64,000 nucleotides of DNA. Source: Oscillospiraceae bacterium. GTDB taxonomy: Bacteria > Bacillota > Clostridia > Oscillospirales > Acutalibacteraceae. Of the stretch, positions 50,546-57,814 are shown one piece after another. Under the pieces are notes generated by a model. The model ran no database searches. It was not told the DNA's origin and saw only the letters and a program-made list of their open reading frames with translations. The translations under genes were made by a program, and so were the position numbers. Position 1 is the first letter of the stretch. Every line of letters starts with the position of its first letter. The DNA lies in contig JAISUW010000041.1 of the NCBI GenBank assembly GCA_031271865.1, forward strand, positions 47,748-111,747, given 5' to 3'.

Positions 50546-50572
50546 AAGCAAAACAATCTCTTCTTCTGCGTT

Positions 50573-51220
50573 TCAGCGGGGGCGGCGAAGTTCAAAATAC
50601 AGCCCCTTACAGTCGGCATCATACTCCGTCAGGCGGAACAGAAGAGCCATATCCTCAAAGAAAGACATGAAGCAGATGGACACGACTACGACAACCAGCG
50701 GGAACGGAATCGCGCTGAAGTATACGCAAATCGGCACGGAGAAGTACAGCGCGGCACCGAGCAGCTTGTTGAGGTATGTGTGCATCATGTTGAACTCATG
50801 GAAGCGCACAAATGTAGTGACGAACACAATGAGCTTGGTCAGGATGGCGATGCCCAAAAGCAACAGAATCAGCGGCGACGGAGACTCGAAGTCCAGTAGC
50901 ACCAGCAGGCATATCAGCCCGACGGCGCATATTGCGAAGTCGCCCAGCGCATCCAGCTTGGCACCGAGCTTGGAGCAAACCCTCCAGCGGCGCGCAAGGA
51001 ACCCATCCAAGAAGTCCGTGATGCTGATCATAAAGTACACACACATAAAAAGCACCGGCAGCTTCGTCAGAAACAGCAGCGTGAAACTGGACACCAACCG
51101 GATGATGGAGAGAGAATTCGGTAGTCTGCGCTGGAAGTTGCGCTTACGCAGTTCCCTGCTCTCAAATTTCTGCACGGTGATGTCGGGGGTAATGGTGGCT
51201 TCGGTCATTTTCGTTTTCAT
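50573..51220 (-). CDS. CDP-alcohol phosphatidyltransferase
   Basis: A 215-residue membrane protein with the defining motif D-x2-D-G-x2-A-R-x8-G-x3-D-x3-D, seen as DFLDGFLARRWRVCSKLGAK followed by LDALGD, and about five hydrophobic segments. It joins CDP-diacylglycerol (or a CDP-alcohol) to an alcohol in phospholipid synthesis; whether it is a PgsA- or PssA-type enzyme is not clear from this sequence. First gene of a pair with the acyltransferase. Confidence 0.85.
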   Translation of the reverse strand: MKTKMTEATITPDITVQKFESRELRKRNFQRRLPNSLSIIRLVSSFTLLFLTKLPVLFMCVYFMISITDFLDGFLARRWRVCSKLGAKLDALGDFAICAVGLICLLVLLDFESPSPLILLLLGIAILTKLIVFVTTFVRFHEFNMMHTYLNKLLGAALYFSVPICVYFSAIPFPLVVVVVSICFMSFFEDMALLFRLTEYDADCKGLYFELRRPR

Positions 51221-51261
51221 GGTAATAACTTACTCTCCTCCTTGGTCACTCTCACACTATG

Positions 51262-51290
51262 ATTATACCATAATCCACAAAAAAATGCAA
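51262..51290 (-). promoter_or_regulatory. Promoter of the phosphatidyltransferase gene
   Basis: Minus strand TTGCAT, 17-base spacer, TATAAT. The stretch 51291-51476 between this promoter and the tRNA promoter holds no gene I can support. Confidence 0.82.
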
Positions 51291-51476
51291 GCAGAAGTTT
51301 ATGGGATTATCATTTTTTGCACATTATTGATGTACAAGCTTTCGGGAGCTTTTCTCGGCGTTGAGTCATGAAATTCACCTGCTTTTTATATGAGGATTCT
51401 GCTCCCTTGTACCGACTAAGGGTATTAGAGTGGTGGAGTTTTTTTCGGTAATAAGGGAAATTTTATGAAAAACGGC

Positions 51477-51505
51477 TTGACATTTTGTGTCGGGCGTGAT
51501 ATAAT
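51477..51505 (+). promoter_or_regulatory. Promoter of tRNA-Met
   Basis: TTGACA, 17-base spacer, TATAAT, 17 bases before the tRNA 5' end. Confidence 0.87.
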
Positions 51506-51522
51506 ATATCTTGTCCGGTAAA

Positions 51523-51599
51523 GGCGGTATAGCTCAGTTGGCTAGAGCATGCGGTTCATACCCGCAGTGTCAGTGGTTCGAGTCCACTTACCGCCACCA
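51523..51599 (+). tRNA. tRNA-Met (CAU), elongator
   Basis: Acceptor stem GGCGGTA/TACCGCC, D-arm AGCTCAGTTGGCTAGAGC, anticodon stem TGCGG/CCGCA around TTCATAC (anticodon CAT), T-arm with GGTTCGAGTCC, and encoded CCA. The normal G1-C72 pair argues against initiator tRNA; a lysidine-modified Ile tRNA cannot be fully excluded by eye. Confidence 0.93.
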
Positions 51600-51629
51600 A
51601 TTTCTCCTTTTTACCATCCACCTCTATAC

Positions 51630-51655
51630 AAAGGAACGGCTAAAGCCGTTCCTTT
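51630..51655. terminator. Bidirectional terminator between tRNA-Met and dpaB
   Basis: Twelve-base perfect stem AAAGGAACGGCT/AGCCGTTCCTTT with a two-base centre, followed by GTTTC on the plus strand. Confidence 0.72.
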
Positions 51656-51674
51656 GTTTCGGCATGCCTCCGGA

Positions 51675-52262
51675 TTACAAACCGGGGTGGAGGATAGGCT
51701 GTATCTGTTTGCCTTTCAGCGCGGCGGCAACCGTATCTGTTAACTGCGCCAAATCAGCGACGAGGGAAAACGGCTTGCCGGCCGGACTGTCTTGCGTGAG
51801 AGGGACAAAATATATGTTTTTCGAACGCATGAGCGTTCCTATGTTCGTCATGTTTGCAGAGAGCGCGTCATTGGAGGCTACTGCCAGTACAAGCGGCTTC
51901 CCGCCGCGGAGGTGCCCCTTTGCCGCCATAAGGACAGGTGTATCTGTGATACCGTGCGCCAGTTTCGCTAAGGTGTTGCCTGTGCAAGGGGCAATAAGGA
52001 ACAAGTCCAGCTTGTTTTTAGGTCCCAGCGGCTCTGCGTCCGGAATCGTGAGGATGGGCTGCACATCAGACAACTCCCGGCACTCCCGCAGTGTCTCGTC
52101 CGGTGTAGTAAAGCGGCAGGAGAGCGTCTGCACATGGTAGGACAGCACAAAGGTCAGTGAGGCACAGCGTTCCTTGAGCTTCGCCAACGCCGCAAACGTA
52201 TCGGCGAAGGTACAGAAAGAACCGGTCAACCCGACACCTATCCTTGCGTTTTTCAGCTCCAT
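51675..52262 (-). CDS. dpaB: Dipicolinate synthase subunit B (flavoprotein), orphan
   Basis: A 195-residue flavoprotein of the SpoVFB type: IGVGLTGSFCTFADTF at the start, LIAPCTGNTLAKLAHGITDTPVLMAAKGHLR, NDALSANMTNIG and NIYFVPLTQDSPAGKP are strongly family-like. In Bacillus it works with subunit A to make dipicolinic acid in the mother cell during sporulation. No subunit A gene lies next to it. The start at 52262 has AGGAGAAAG upstream; no sporulation-type promoter was recognised. Confidence 0.9.
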   Translation of the reverse strand: MELKNARIGVGLTGSFCTFADTFAALAKLKERCASLTFVLSYHVQTLSCRFTTPDETLRECRELSDVQPILTIPDAEPLGPKNKLDLFLIAPCTGNTLAKLAHGITDTPVLMAAKGHLRGGKPLVLAVASNDALSANMTNIGTLMRSKNIYFVPLTQDSPAGKPFSLVADLAQLTDTVAAALKGKQIQPILHPGL

Positions 52263-52580
52263 AATGCTTTCTCCTCTCCCCACGAATAGGTATGTGCGGC
52301 CGGTGATTTGATTGCAGTACTTCCTGTACAGATAGCACTGTGTATTTGGCAATCAGCAAATCATATGTACTATTAGAGAAACATACTGTTCAATTTCATT
52401 GTGTTCTGCGCATAATGCGTTGTACACTGCGCAATTAGCAGATTATACAGCGCAACTTGCAAAACATATTGCGTAATCTGTAAAGTATACTTAGAAGAAT
52501 GCGAGCATACTGAACAAAACATAGTCTGCGTTACATTTTATGCCCTGCGCAGTGAATGGGTGACTGCGGGTTCCGGCGAG
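52263..52580. other. Intergenic AT-rich region with nested short dyads
   Basis: No gene visible. Contains several short inverted words, for example CAGATTA...TAATCTG (about 52439-52484) enclosing CGCAA...TTGCG, and repeated TGCGCA-like words. It could be a regulatory or small-RNA locus, or simply decayed sequence. Confidence 0.4.
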
Positions 52581-52587
52581 AACAAAA

Positions 52588-52601
52588 CCCGCCCCGGCGG
52601 G
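52588..52601 (-). terminator. Terminator after rfbB
   Basis: CCCGCC-CC-GGCGGG followed on the minus strand by TTTTGTTCTC. Confidence 0.78.
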
Positions 52602-52626
52602 GGCAGGTTATCATATAAGCGCGGCT

Positions 52627-53631
52627 TTACATATAGATTGCATTCGATTGCAGGTAAGTGCCGTCTAAGATGCGTCCCCACCAGTCTTTGTTCTCTACAT
52701 ACCAAGCGATGGTCTCGGCGATGCCCGCATCGAAAGAGAGGGAAGGGAGCCAACCCAGCTCGCGGTTCATCTTGGCGGGGTCGATGGCATAGCGGCGGTC
52801 GTGGCCTTTGCGGTCGGCGACATAGGTGATAAGACTCTCCGGCTTGCCTAAGGTGCGCAGGATGGTTTTGACTACCGTGAGGTTGTCGCGCTCGTTGTGT
52901 CCGCCGATGTTGTAGACCTCACCCGGCTTGCCGTCTTTCAGGATGAGGCGCACGGCGCGGTTGTGGTCGCGGACGTGAATCCAGTCTCGGACGTTGCTTC
53001 CCGTGCCGTAGACAGGCAGGGGACGGTCCGCCAAGGCGCGGCTGATCATAAGGGGTATCAGCTTTTCGGGGAACTGATAGGGACCGTAGTTATTGGAGCA
53101 GCGGGATACCGTCACAGGCAAGCCATACGTACGATAGTACGCAAAGCAGAGCAAGTCAGCGGAGGCCTTGCTTGCAGAATAGGGGCTGGAGCAGTGCAAA
53201 GGGGTATCTTCCGTAAAGAACAGGTCGGGGCGGTCCAGCGGCAAATCGCCGTAGACTTCATCGGTACTCACTTGGTGGAAGCGGATACTCCCGTACTTGC
53301 GTGCGCAGTCCAGAAGCACCTGAGTACCCAAGGCGTTGGTGCGCAGGAACACTTCCGGACCGTCTATGGAGCGGTCCACATGGCTCTCTGCCGCAAAGTG
53401 CGCAACGGCCGTGAAGTCTTCCGCCGCGAAGAGTGCCTCCATAGCCGGGCGGTCACAGATGTCGGCACGGACAAACTTTACCTTGTCCAGTATCGGTTGG
53501 AGGGACTCCATATTGCCGGCATAGGTCAGCTTGTCCACGATAACGATGTTCCAGTCCGGCTCGTTGGCAAGACAGTCATAGATAAAGTTCGCACCGATAA
53601 ACCCGGCGGCTCCCGTCACAAGGAGTTTCAT
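52627..53631 (-). CDS. rfbB: dTDP-glucose 4,6-dehydratase
   Basis: Second step of dTDP-rhamnose-type sugar synthesis. The 334-residue product has the NAD motif GAAGFIGANFIYD, the active-site YSASKASADLL, and family segments STDEVYGDLPL, NNYGPYQFPEKLIP and DWIHVRDHNRAV. The start at 53631 follows AGGTGA; the frame is open to 53838 but the family N-terminus begins here. The partner genes rfbA, rfbC and rfbD are absent nearby. Confidence 0.93.
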   Translation of the reverse strand: MKLLVTGAAGFIGANFIYDCLANEPDWNIVIVDKLTYAGNMESLQPILDKVKFVRADICDRPAMEALFAAEDFTAVAHFAAESHVDRSIDGPEVFLRTNALGTQVLLDCARKYGSIRFHQVSTDEVYGDLPLDRPDLFFTEDTPLHCSSPYSASKASADLLCFAYYRTYGLPVTVSRCSNNYGPYQFPEKLIPLMISRALADRPLPVYGTGSNVRDWIHVRDHNRAVRLILKDGKPGEVYNIGGHNERDNLTVVKTILRTLGKPESLITYVADRKGHDRRYAIDPAKMNRELGWLPSLSFDAGIAETIAWYVENKDWWGRILDGTYLQSNAIYM

Positions 53632-53686
53632 ATGTATATCACCTGTATAATACTGTAACTTCCGTAGGAATAACCCCACACGTCCT

Positions 53687-53715
53687 ATAATAAACCTTTT
53701 ATTGGCATTTGTCAA
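53687..53715 (-). promoter_or_regulatory. Promoter of rfbB
   Basis: Minus strand TTGACA, 17-base spacer, TATTAT. Confidence 0.82.
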
Positions 53716-53760
53716 GAGAAACTTTGGCAATCCCTGCTGCCGTGAAAGGAAGTAAAAAAC

Positions 53761-53789
53761 TTGACAAATCCCTTGTTTTGTGATAATGT
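53761..53789 (+). promoter_or_regulatory. Promoter of the FMN reductase gene
   Basis: TTGACA, 17-base spacer, TAATGT; 30 bases before the ATG with GGGAGG in between. Divergent from the rfbB promoter. Confidence 0.75.
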
Positions 53790-53819
53790 ATAAGCCAAAT
53801 ACATAGGGAGGAAACATAT

Positions 53820-54389
53820 ATGGCAAAGGTTCTGGCAATCAACGGCTCCCCGAATGCACAGGGGAATACGGCGCAGCTGCTTGCCGCTATACTTGCGGAA
53901 TGCACGGCGGCGGGGCATGACACCGAGGTCTACCAAGCGGGCGGACGGGCGGTACGCGGCTGCTTGGGCTGCGGAGCGTGCTGGGACACGCCCGGCAAGT
54001 GCGTGCAGGACGACTGGGTCAATGAACTCTATGGCAAGATGAAAGCGGCGGATGCCATCCTGATCGGTTCACCGACCTATTTCGCGGATGTGACGGCGGA
54101 GATTAAGGCTGTCATTGACCGTGTGGGCTTCGTCAGCCGGGCGGACGGACACACCATGGCGCGCAAGATAGGCGCGGCTGTCTGCGCCGTGCGGCGGGCC
54201 GGAGCCATCCATGTCTTTGACACCATTAACCACTTCTTTCTCATCAATGAAATGGTGGTACCCGGTTCCTCTTACTGGAACCTCGGCATCGGTCTGGAGC
54301 CCGGGGATGTCCAAGAAGACGCTGAGGGCTTGCAGACCATGAAACGCTTGGGAGAGAACCTTAATTGGCTCCTTGGTAAGCTATCCTGA
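53820..54389 (+). CDS. NADPH-dependent FMN reductase / iron-sulfur flavoprotein-like
   Basis: A 189-residue flavodoxin-fold protein with the phosphate loop INGSPNAQGNTAQLL, a cysteine cluster GCLGCGACWDTPGKC that resembles the iron-sulfur site of archaeal/clostridial iron-sulfur flavoproteins, and GSPTYFADVTAEIKAVIDR. Likely moves electrons from NAD(P)H or ferredoxin to small acceptors. GGGAGG precedes the ATG. Confidence 0.86.
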   Translation: MAKVLAINGSPNAQGNTAQLLAAILAECTAAGHDTEVYQAGGRAVRGCLGCGACWDTPGKCVQDDWVNELYGKMKAADAILIGSPTYFADVTAEIKAVIDRVGFVSRADGHTMARKIGAAVCAVRRAGAIHVFDTINHFFLINEMVVPGSSYWNLGIGLEPGDVQEDAEGLQTMKRLGENLNWLLGKLS

Positions 54390-54396
54390 AACGCTG

Positions 54397-54425
54397 TTCT
54401 GCCCCCGCCTGCGGCGGGGGCAGAA
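54397..54425. terminator. Strong hairpin between convergent genes
   Basis: Thirteen-base perfect stem TTCTGCCCCCGCC/GGCGGGGGCAGAA with loop TGC. No T tract; the three-base loop and perfect stem resemble the palindrome families. Confidence 0.6.
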
Positions 54426-54446
54426 TATGGGATAGATGCCGGTGGC

Positions 54447-55046
54447 TTAGTGCTTGTTGTAGGCTGCGACCATCTTCTTGACAATCTGACCGCCGAGCTG
54501 ACCTGCTTGCTGACGGGTAAGGTTGCCTTTGTTCAGGCTGATACCCAACTCGCGGGCGGCTTCCATCTTGTACTGCTGAAGCTGCGCTTGCGTGGCGGCG
54601 CGGCTTGCCTGCGCGACGATGGAACCGCGGTTGGTCTTCTTCTGCTGGGCATTCTGCTGCTTTTTCTGACCGGAGGCCTGTCCCTGGCGGGCGTTGTTGA
54701 GAGCCTTGGCGGCTGTGCTGCGAGCCTGCGCGGAGGGTTTCTTCACGTTAGAAGCACTGCGGCTGTTGGCGAGGGTCTTGGCGGCCTTGGAGGCTGCCTG
54801 CTGGGAGGTCTTCTTCTGCGGGGCAGCTTTGCTGTTGGACGCTTGCGAACGGCTCACTTGGGAAGCGCTGCGGCTGTTGGCGAGGGTCTTGGCTGCCTTG
54901 GAGGCGGCTGCTTTCTTAGGAGCCGTCTTCGCATTCGAAGCAGAGCGAGAAAGGGTTTTCGCCGCATTTTGCTTCGCCTTTTGCGACGGTTGCTGCGCCT
55001 GCTTGCGGCTCTGCTGCTGTTGAGGCTGTTTCTGCATGGATGCCAT
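54447..55046 (-). CDS. Histone-H1-like protein with C-terminal alpha/beta-type small acid-soluble spore protein domain
   Basis: A 199-residue, very basic protein. Residues 1-150 are low-complexity Lys/Ala/Gln/Ser with imperfect repeats AAKTLSRSAS (28-37), AAKTLANSRSAS (51-62) and AAKTLANSRSAS (88-99), like the tails of H1-type or HctA/HctB-type DNA compaction proteins. Residues about 152-196 (LQQYKMEAARELGISLNKG, then QLGGQIVKKMVAAY) match the DNA-binding core of alpha/beta spore proteins, although the protease site is changed (MEAA instead of E-I/F-A). The ATG at 55046 has AAGGAG 11 bases upstream. Probably coats DNA; spore-specific expression is not shown. Confidence 0.8.
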   Translation of the reverse strand: MASMQKQPQQQQSRKQAQQPSQKAKQNAAKTLSRSASNAKTAPKKAAASKAAKTLANSRSASQVSRSQASNSKAAPQKKTSQQAASKAAKTLANSRSASNVKKPSAQARSTAAKALNNARQGQASGQKKQQNAQQKKTNRGSIVAQASRAATQAQLQQYKMEAARELGISLNKGNLTRQQAGQLGGQIVKKMVAAYNKH

Positions 55047-55167
55047 GGATTCGTTCACTCCTTATAGTTGTCTGTTTTTTGTGTATTGGCTTAGGAACAA
55101 CTATAGTTTTATCGTGAACGCTTATTTTATCCTGTTTGGGAAGTGGTAAATCATGGGTTTACTGCGA

Positions 55168-56883
55168 CTAACTCCTTTGGCTCGCTGCCCAAACACGCTC
55201 AAACCATGTGTCCGGGTTCGGGAGAGGTGTCGCCTCCCGGAAGACCGTTGTGTCGCCTTGTGTAAGGGTTATCGGGTTTTTCATAGACGGAACGCTTTCC
55301 TGCGCTTCCATGGCCGAAAGGATTGCGCATGCAGCATGTAGGTTGTCATAAATGCGCAACTCGGCCAACGTCTTCGGCGGCGGCAGTGCGTCCCGCTGCC
55401 TGCGGTAGGTGCCGCGCATTCGGTGAATCTCCGCCGCATTGCGGCGAAATGCTGCGTGGGCGGACAGCTCCCGGCGGAGGGCGGCGGCATTGCCGCCGGG
55501 CGGGGCAACGGCATTGCCGTTGCAGGGGGGCGACGGCAATGCCGTCGCAGGGGGGGCGGCGGCAATGCCGCCGGCGACCCGCTCCGCAGCGCGGTACGCC
55601 CCGACCATAGCGGCATTGAGAGCCGAACCTCCGGGGCGTTTTGCTCCGAAAGTACCGGCACACTCTCCCACGGCAAAGAGTCCGGGCAGAGAAGTCTCCC
55701 AATGTGCATTGACCGCGACACCGCCGTTGCAATGTTGGGCGCAGACAGCAATTTCAAGGGGAGCAGTCTGCAAATCCAGCGCATGGGAGCGGTACAGTTC
55801 TATCGCAGCGCGATTCATTGATTGTAGCCGCCGGTACGGCGTATTGCCTATAGCGTTGCAGTTTTGGAGATAGGAGCCGACTTCCGGCGGCAGATTACTT
55901 AAGTCCGGTGCAAGACCAACCGGGTTTTGCGTGTAATCCAAGTACACGCGGCGCTGCTTTTCGTGTATCTCCGCATGGACAGCGATATCAATGCGGGAGG
56001 AAGCAGTCGCTTTCTCGGGGTCAAAGGGCCATTCGTACCCTTTGCGGAAAGTGAACAAAATCGCTTCTTCCGGTGTCATATACAATGGAAGAAACTCCGA
56101 AACGCCGCCGTCGGCACCGATGGATATATAGCGCGGAAGTGCTTGCTGATAAGAGCCGGACAGATTCCAACGCGGACGCAGGGAGGCGATCCCATACTGC
56201 CAGTTATGCAAGTTAGATAGCTGCAAGCCGGCGGCCGCACAGATGCCGAGTGCGCCGGACTGCGATTTGGGATAGACGCTCTCCGCATAGAGATTCGCAG
56301 GTCCTCCGGTCGCAAGGATGCCGCAGCGGCAGGGGCAGAATGCAATCTCCTCCGTTTCGGTATTTATAAAGGAAAGACCGGTGAGGTGCCCGTGTGCTTG
56401 GTGAATTTCGGCGATGGACTGCTTTTCTATTATATCTATATCAGCTGCAAGCACCGCTTGCTCCAAGGCCTCGGTCATATACCTAGACGTCAGCGGACCG
56501 GCTGACGTGGCACGGTTGGTGCTGTCGTGGTCGGTTTGGTAGCCGACGTATTCGCCGTATTCATTTTTGGGGAAGGGCACACCCAGTTCCACGAGCGTAT
56601 AGAAGCACTGCGCAGAGTACGCCGCCATAACCAAAGCGAGTTCCCCGTCCACGCCGCCGCCGGCATAGAAGCTCCGTGCCATATCCCGCACGGAGTCGCG
56701 CCCCTCCCCGGCCAAAGAGAGCTTATAATAGGTCTGCTTATCCGAGCCGGCATTTCGGGAGGTACCCGCCTGTCTGCCCTCTGTCCGGATTTGGATGTTC
56801 TGCACACCGAGGGAATGCAGAACCCGCGCAGCGTTATATGCCGCTACGCCGCTCCCGACAATGATTACAGGTAAAGTATCCAC
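55168..56883 (-). CDS. FAD-dependent oxidoreductase of the fumarate reductase/L-aspartate oxidase family
   Basis: A 571-residue flavoprotein with the FAD motif IIVGSGVAAYNAARVLH, GILATGGPANLYAESVYP, HCNGGVAVNAHWETSLPGLFAVGECAG and GGSALNAAMVGAYRAAE. The start is probably GTG at 56883 because GGGAGG lies seven bases upstream; an ATG five codons earlier overlaps that site. Residues about 438-468 (Ala/Pro/Asn-rich) are encoded by four palindromes, just between the flavin domain and the C-terminal helical part. Substrate unknown; nadA and nadC are not adjacent, so NAD synthesis is not assured. Confidence 0.8.
   Translation of the reverse strand: MDTLPVIIVGSGVAAYNAARVLHSLGVQNIQIRTEGRQAGTSRNAGSDKQTYYKLSLAGEGRDSVRDMARSFYAGGGVDGELALVMAAYSAQCFYTLVELGVPFPKNEYGEYVGYQTDHDSTNRATSAGPLTSRYMTEALEQAVLAADIDIIEKQSIAEIHQAHGHLTGLSFINTETEEIAFCPCRCGILATGGPANLYAESVYPKSQSGALGICAAAGLQLSNLHNWQYGIASLRPRWNLSGSYQQALPRYISIGADGGVSEFLPLYMTPEEAILFTFRKGYEWPFDPEKATASSRIDIAVHAEIHEKQRRVYLDYTQNPVGLAPDLSNLPPEVGSYLQNCNAIGNTPYRRLQSMNRAAIELYRSHALDLQTAPLEIAVCAQHCNGGVAVNAHWETSLPGLFAVGECAGTFGAKRPGGSALNAAMVGAYRAAERVAGGIAAAPPATALPSPPCNGNAVAPPGGNAAALRRELSAHAAFRRNAAEIHRMRGTYRRQRDALPPPKTLAELRIYDNLHAACAILSAMEAQESVPSMKNPITLTQGDTTVFREATPLPNPDTWFERVWAASQRS
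55482..55573. repeat. Class 1 palindrome array inside the NadB-like gene
   Basis: Perfect inverted repeats at 55482-55498, 55505-55523, 55530-55548 and 55557-55573, centres 24, 25 and 26 bases apart. Arms CGGCGGCA, GCAACGGCA, GCGACGGCA and CGGCGGCA around A or T. All are translated in frame. Confidence 0.9.
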
Positions 56884-56925
56884 ATCCGCACCTCCCATGA
56901 ACAGCCGCCCGCAGACTCTTTACAG

Positions 56926-57654
56926 TTAAAACCGACGGAGATGATACCCGCCGTCCACATTAAAGACTTGCCCCGGCGAGAAATCGAATGCACCCGTACT
57001 GATTGCCAGAACACATTCGGCGATGTCCTCCGGCCGGCCGAAGCGTTGGATGGGTGTGATGCCCCCCGCAATTAATTCTTCGTACTTGGCATGCACCCCG
57101 GCAGTCATATCTGTCTCTATGATACCCGGGCGGATCTCAAAAACGCCGATGCCCTCCCTCGCCAAGCGGTGCGCGAAGAGTTGCGTTGTCATGGAGATAC
57201 CGGCCTTGCTGATGCAGTACTCCCCGCGCTCCACGGAGGAAGCATAGGCACTCACACTGGATAAATTAATTATCCTCGGCACATAACTGCTGTCGGAGAA
57301 GCGGATGTCGCGCATGGCATTGGCAAAAGTCTGGCACATGAAGAATGTACCCTCTAAGTTCACGCTGAGCACTTTCCGGAAGTTCTCCGGCGTGGTGCTG
57401 AGGATGTCGAGCCGTTCCGGCGGGGCGATACCGGCGTTGTTGACAAGCAAATCCACTCTGCCGAACCGTCGGAAAGCCTCGGCGCAGAGCCGCGCCCGGT
57501 CTTCGGCAACGGAGATGTCGCAGGGGAGGTAGTGCTTCACGCCCGGGCAATCCGAAGATACGGCGGAGCGCAGCACCTCCCAGCCGGCATTTTCCAGCGC
57601 ATCGGCAATGGCGCGGCCGATGCCGCGGCGGGCACCGGTAACGACTGCAATCAT
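56926..57654 (-). CDS. Short-chain dehydrogenase/reductase (FabG-like)
   Basis: A 242-residue SDR with the cofactor loop VTGARRGIGRAIADAL, NNAGIAPP, the catalytic Ser in INLSSVSAY and YxxxK in YCISK, plus the C-terminal GQVFNVDGGYHL. The segment SSVERGEYCISK is typical of sugar or steroid/3-oxoacyl reductases of this branch. AAAGGAG precedes the ATG. The NadB-like gene follows after 42 bases on the same strand, so they may act together. Confidence 0.86.
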   Translation of the reverse strand: MIAVVTGARRGIGRAIADALENAGWEVLRSAVSSDCPGVKHYLPCDISVAEDRARLCAEAFRRFGRVDLLVNNAGIAPPERLDILSTTPENFRKVLSVNLEGTFFMCQTFANAMRDIRFSDSSYVPRIINLSSVSAYASSVERGEYCISKAGISMTTQLFAHRLAREGIGVFEIRPGIIETDMTAGVHAKYEELIAGGITPIQRFGRPEDIAECVLAISTGAFDFSPGQVFNVDGGYHLRRF

Positions 57655-57814
57655 GGAATAACTCCTTTCGGTAGGGGAGGCAAAAGCGAAGCAGGCGCGC
57701 TTGTTTTTTGTGCATTATGACGAATACTCAATAGTTTCTCACACGAACAATCGTGATTCTGACGAAAAAAGGCAGGAAGCGAACCTATTCTGTAACCCTC
57801 ACGCATCTTTCCGC

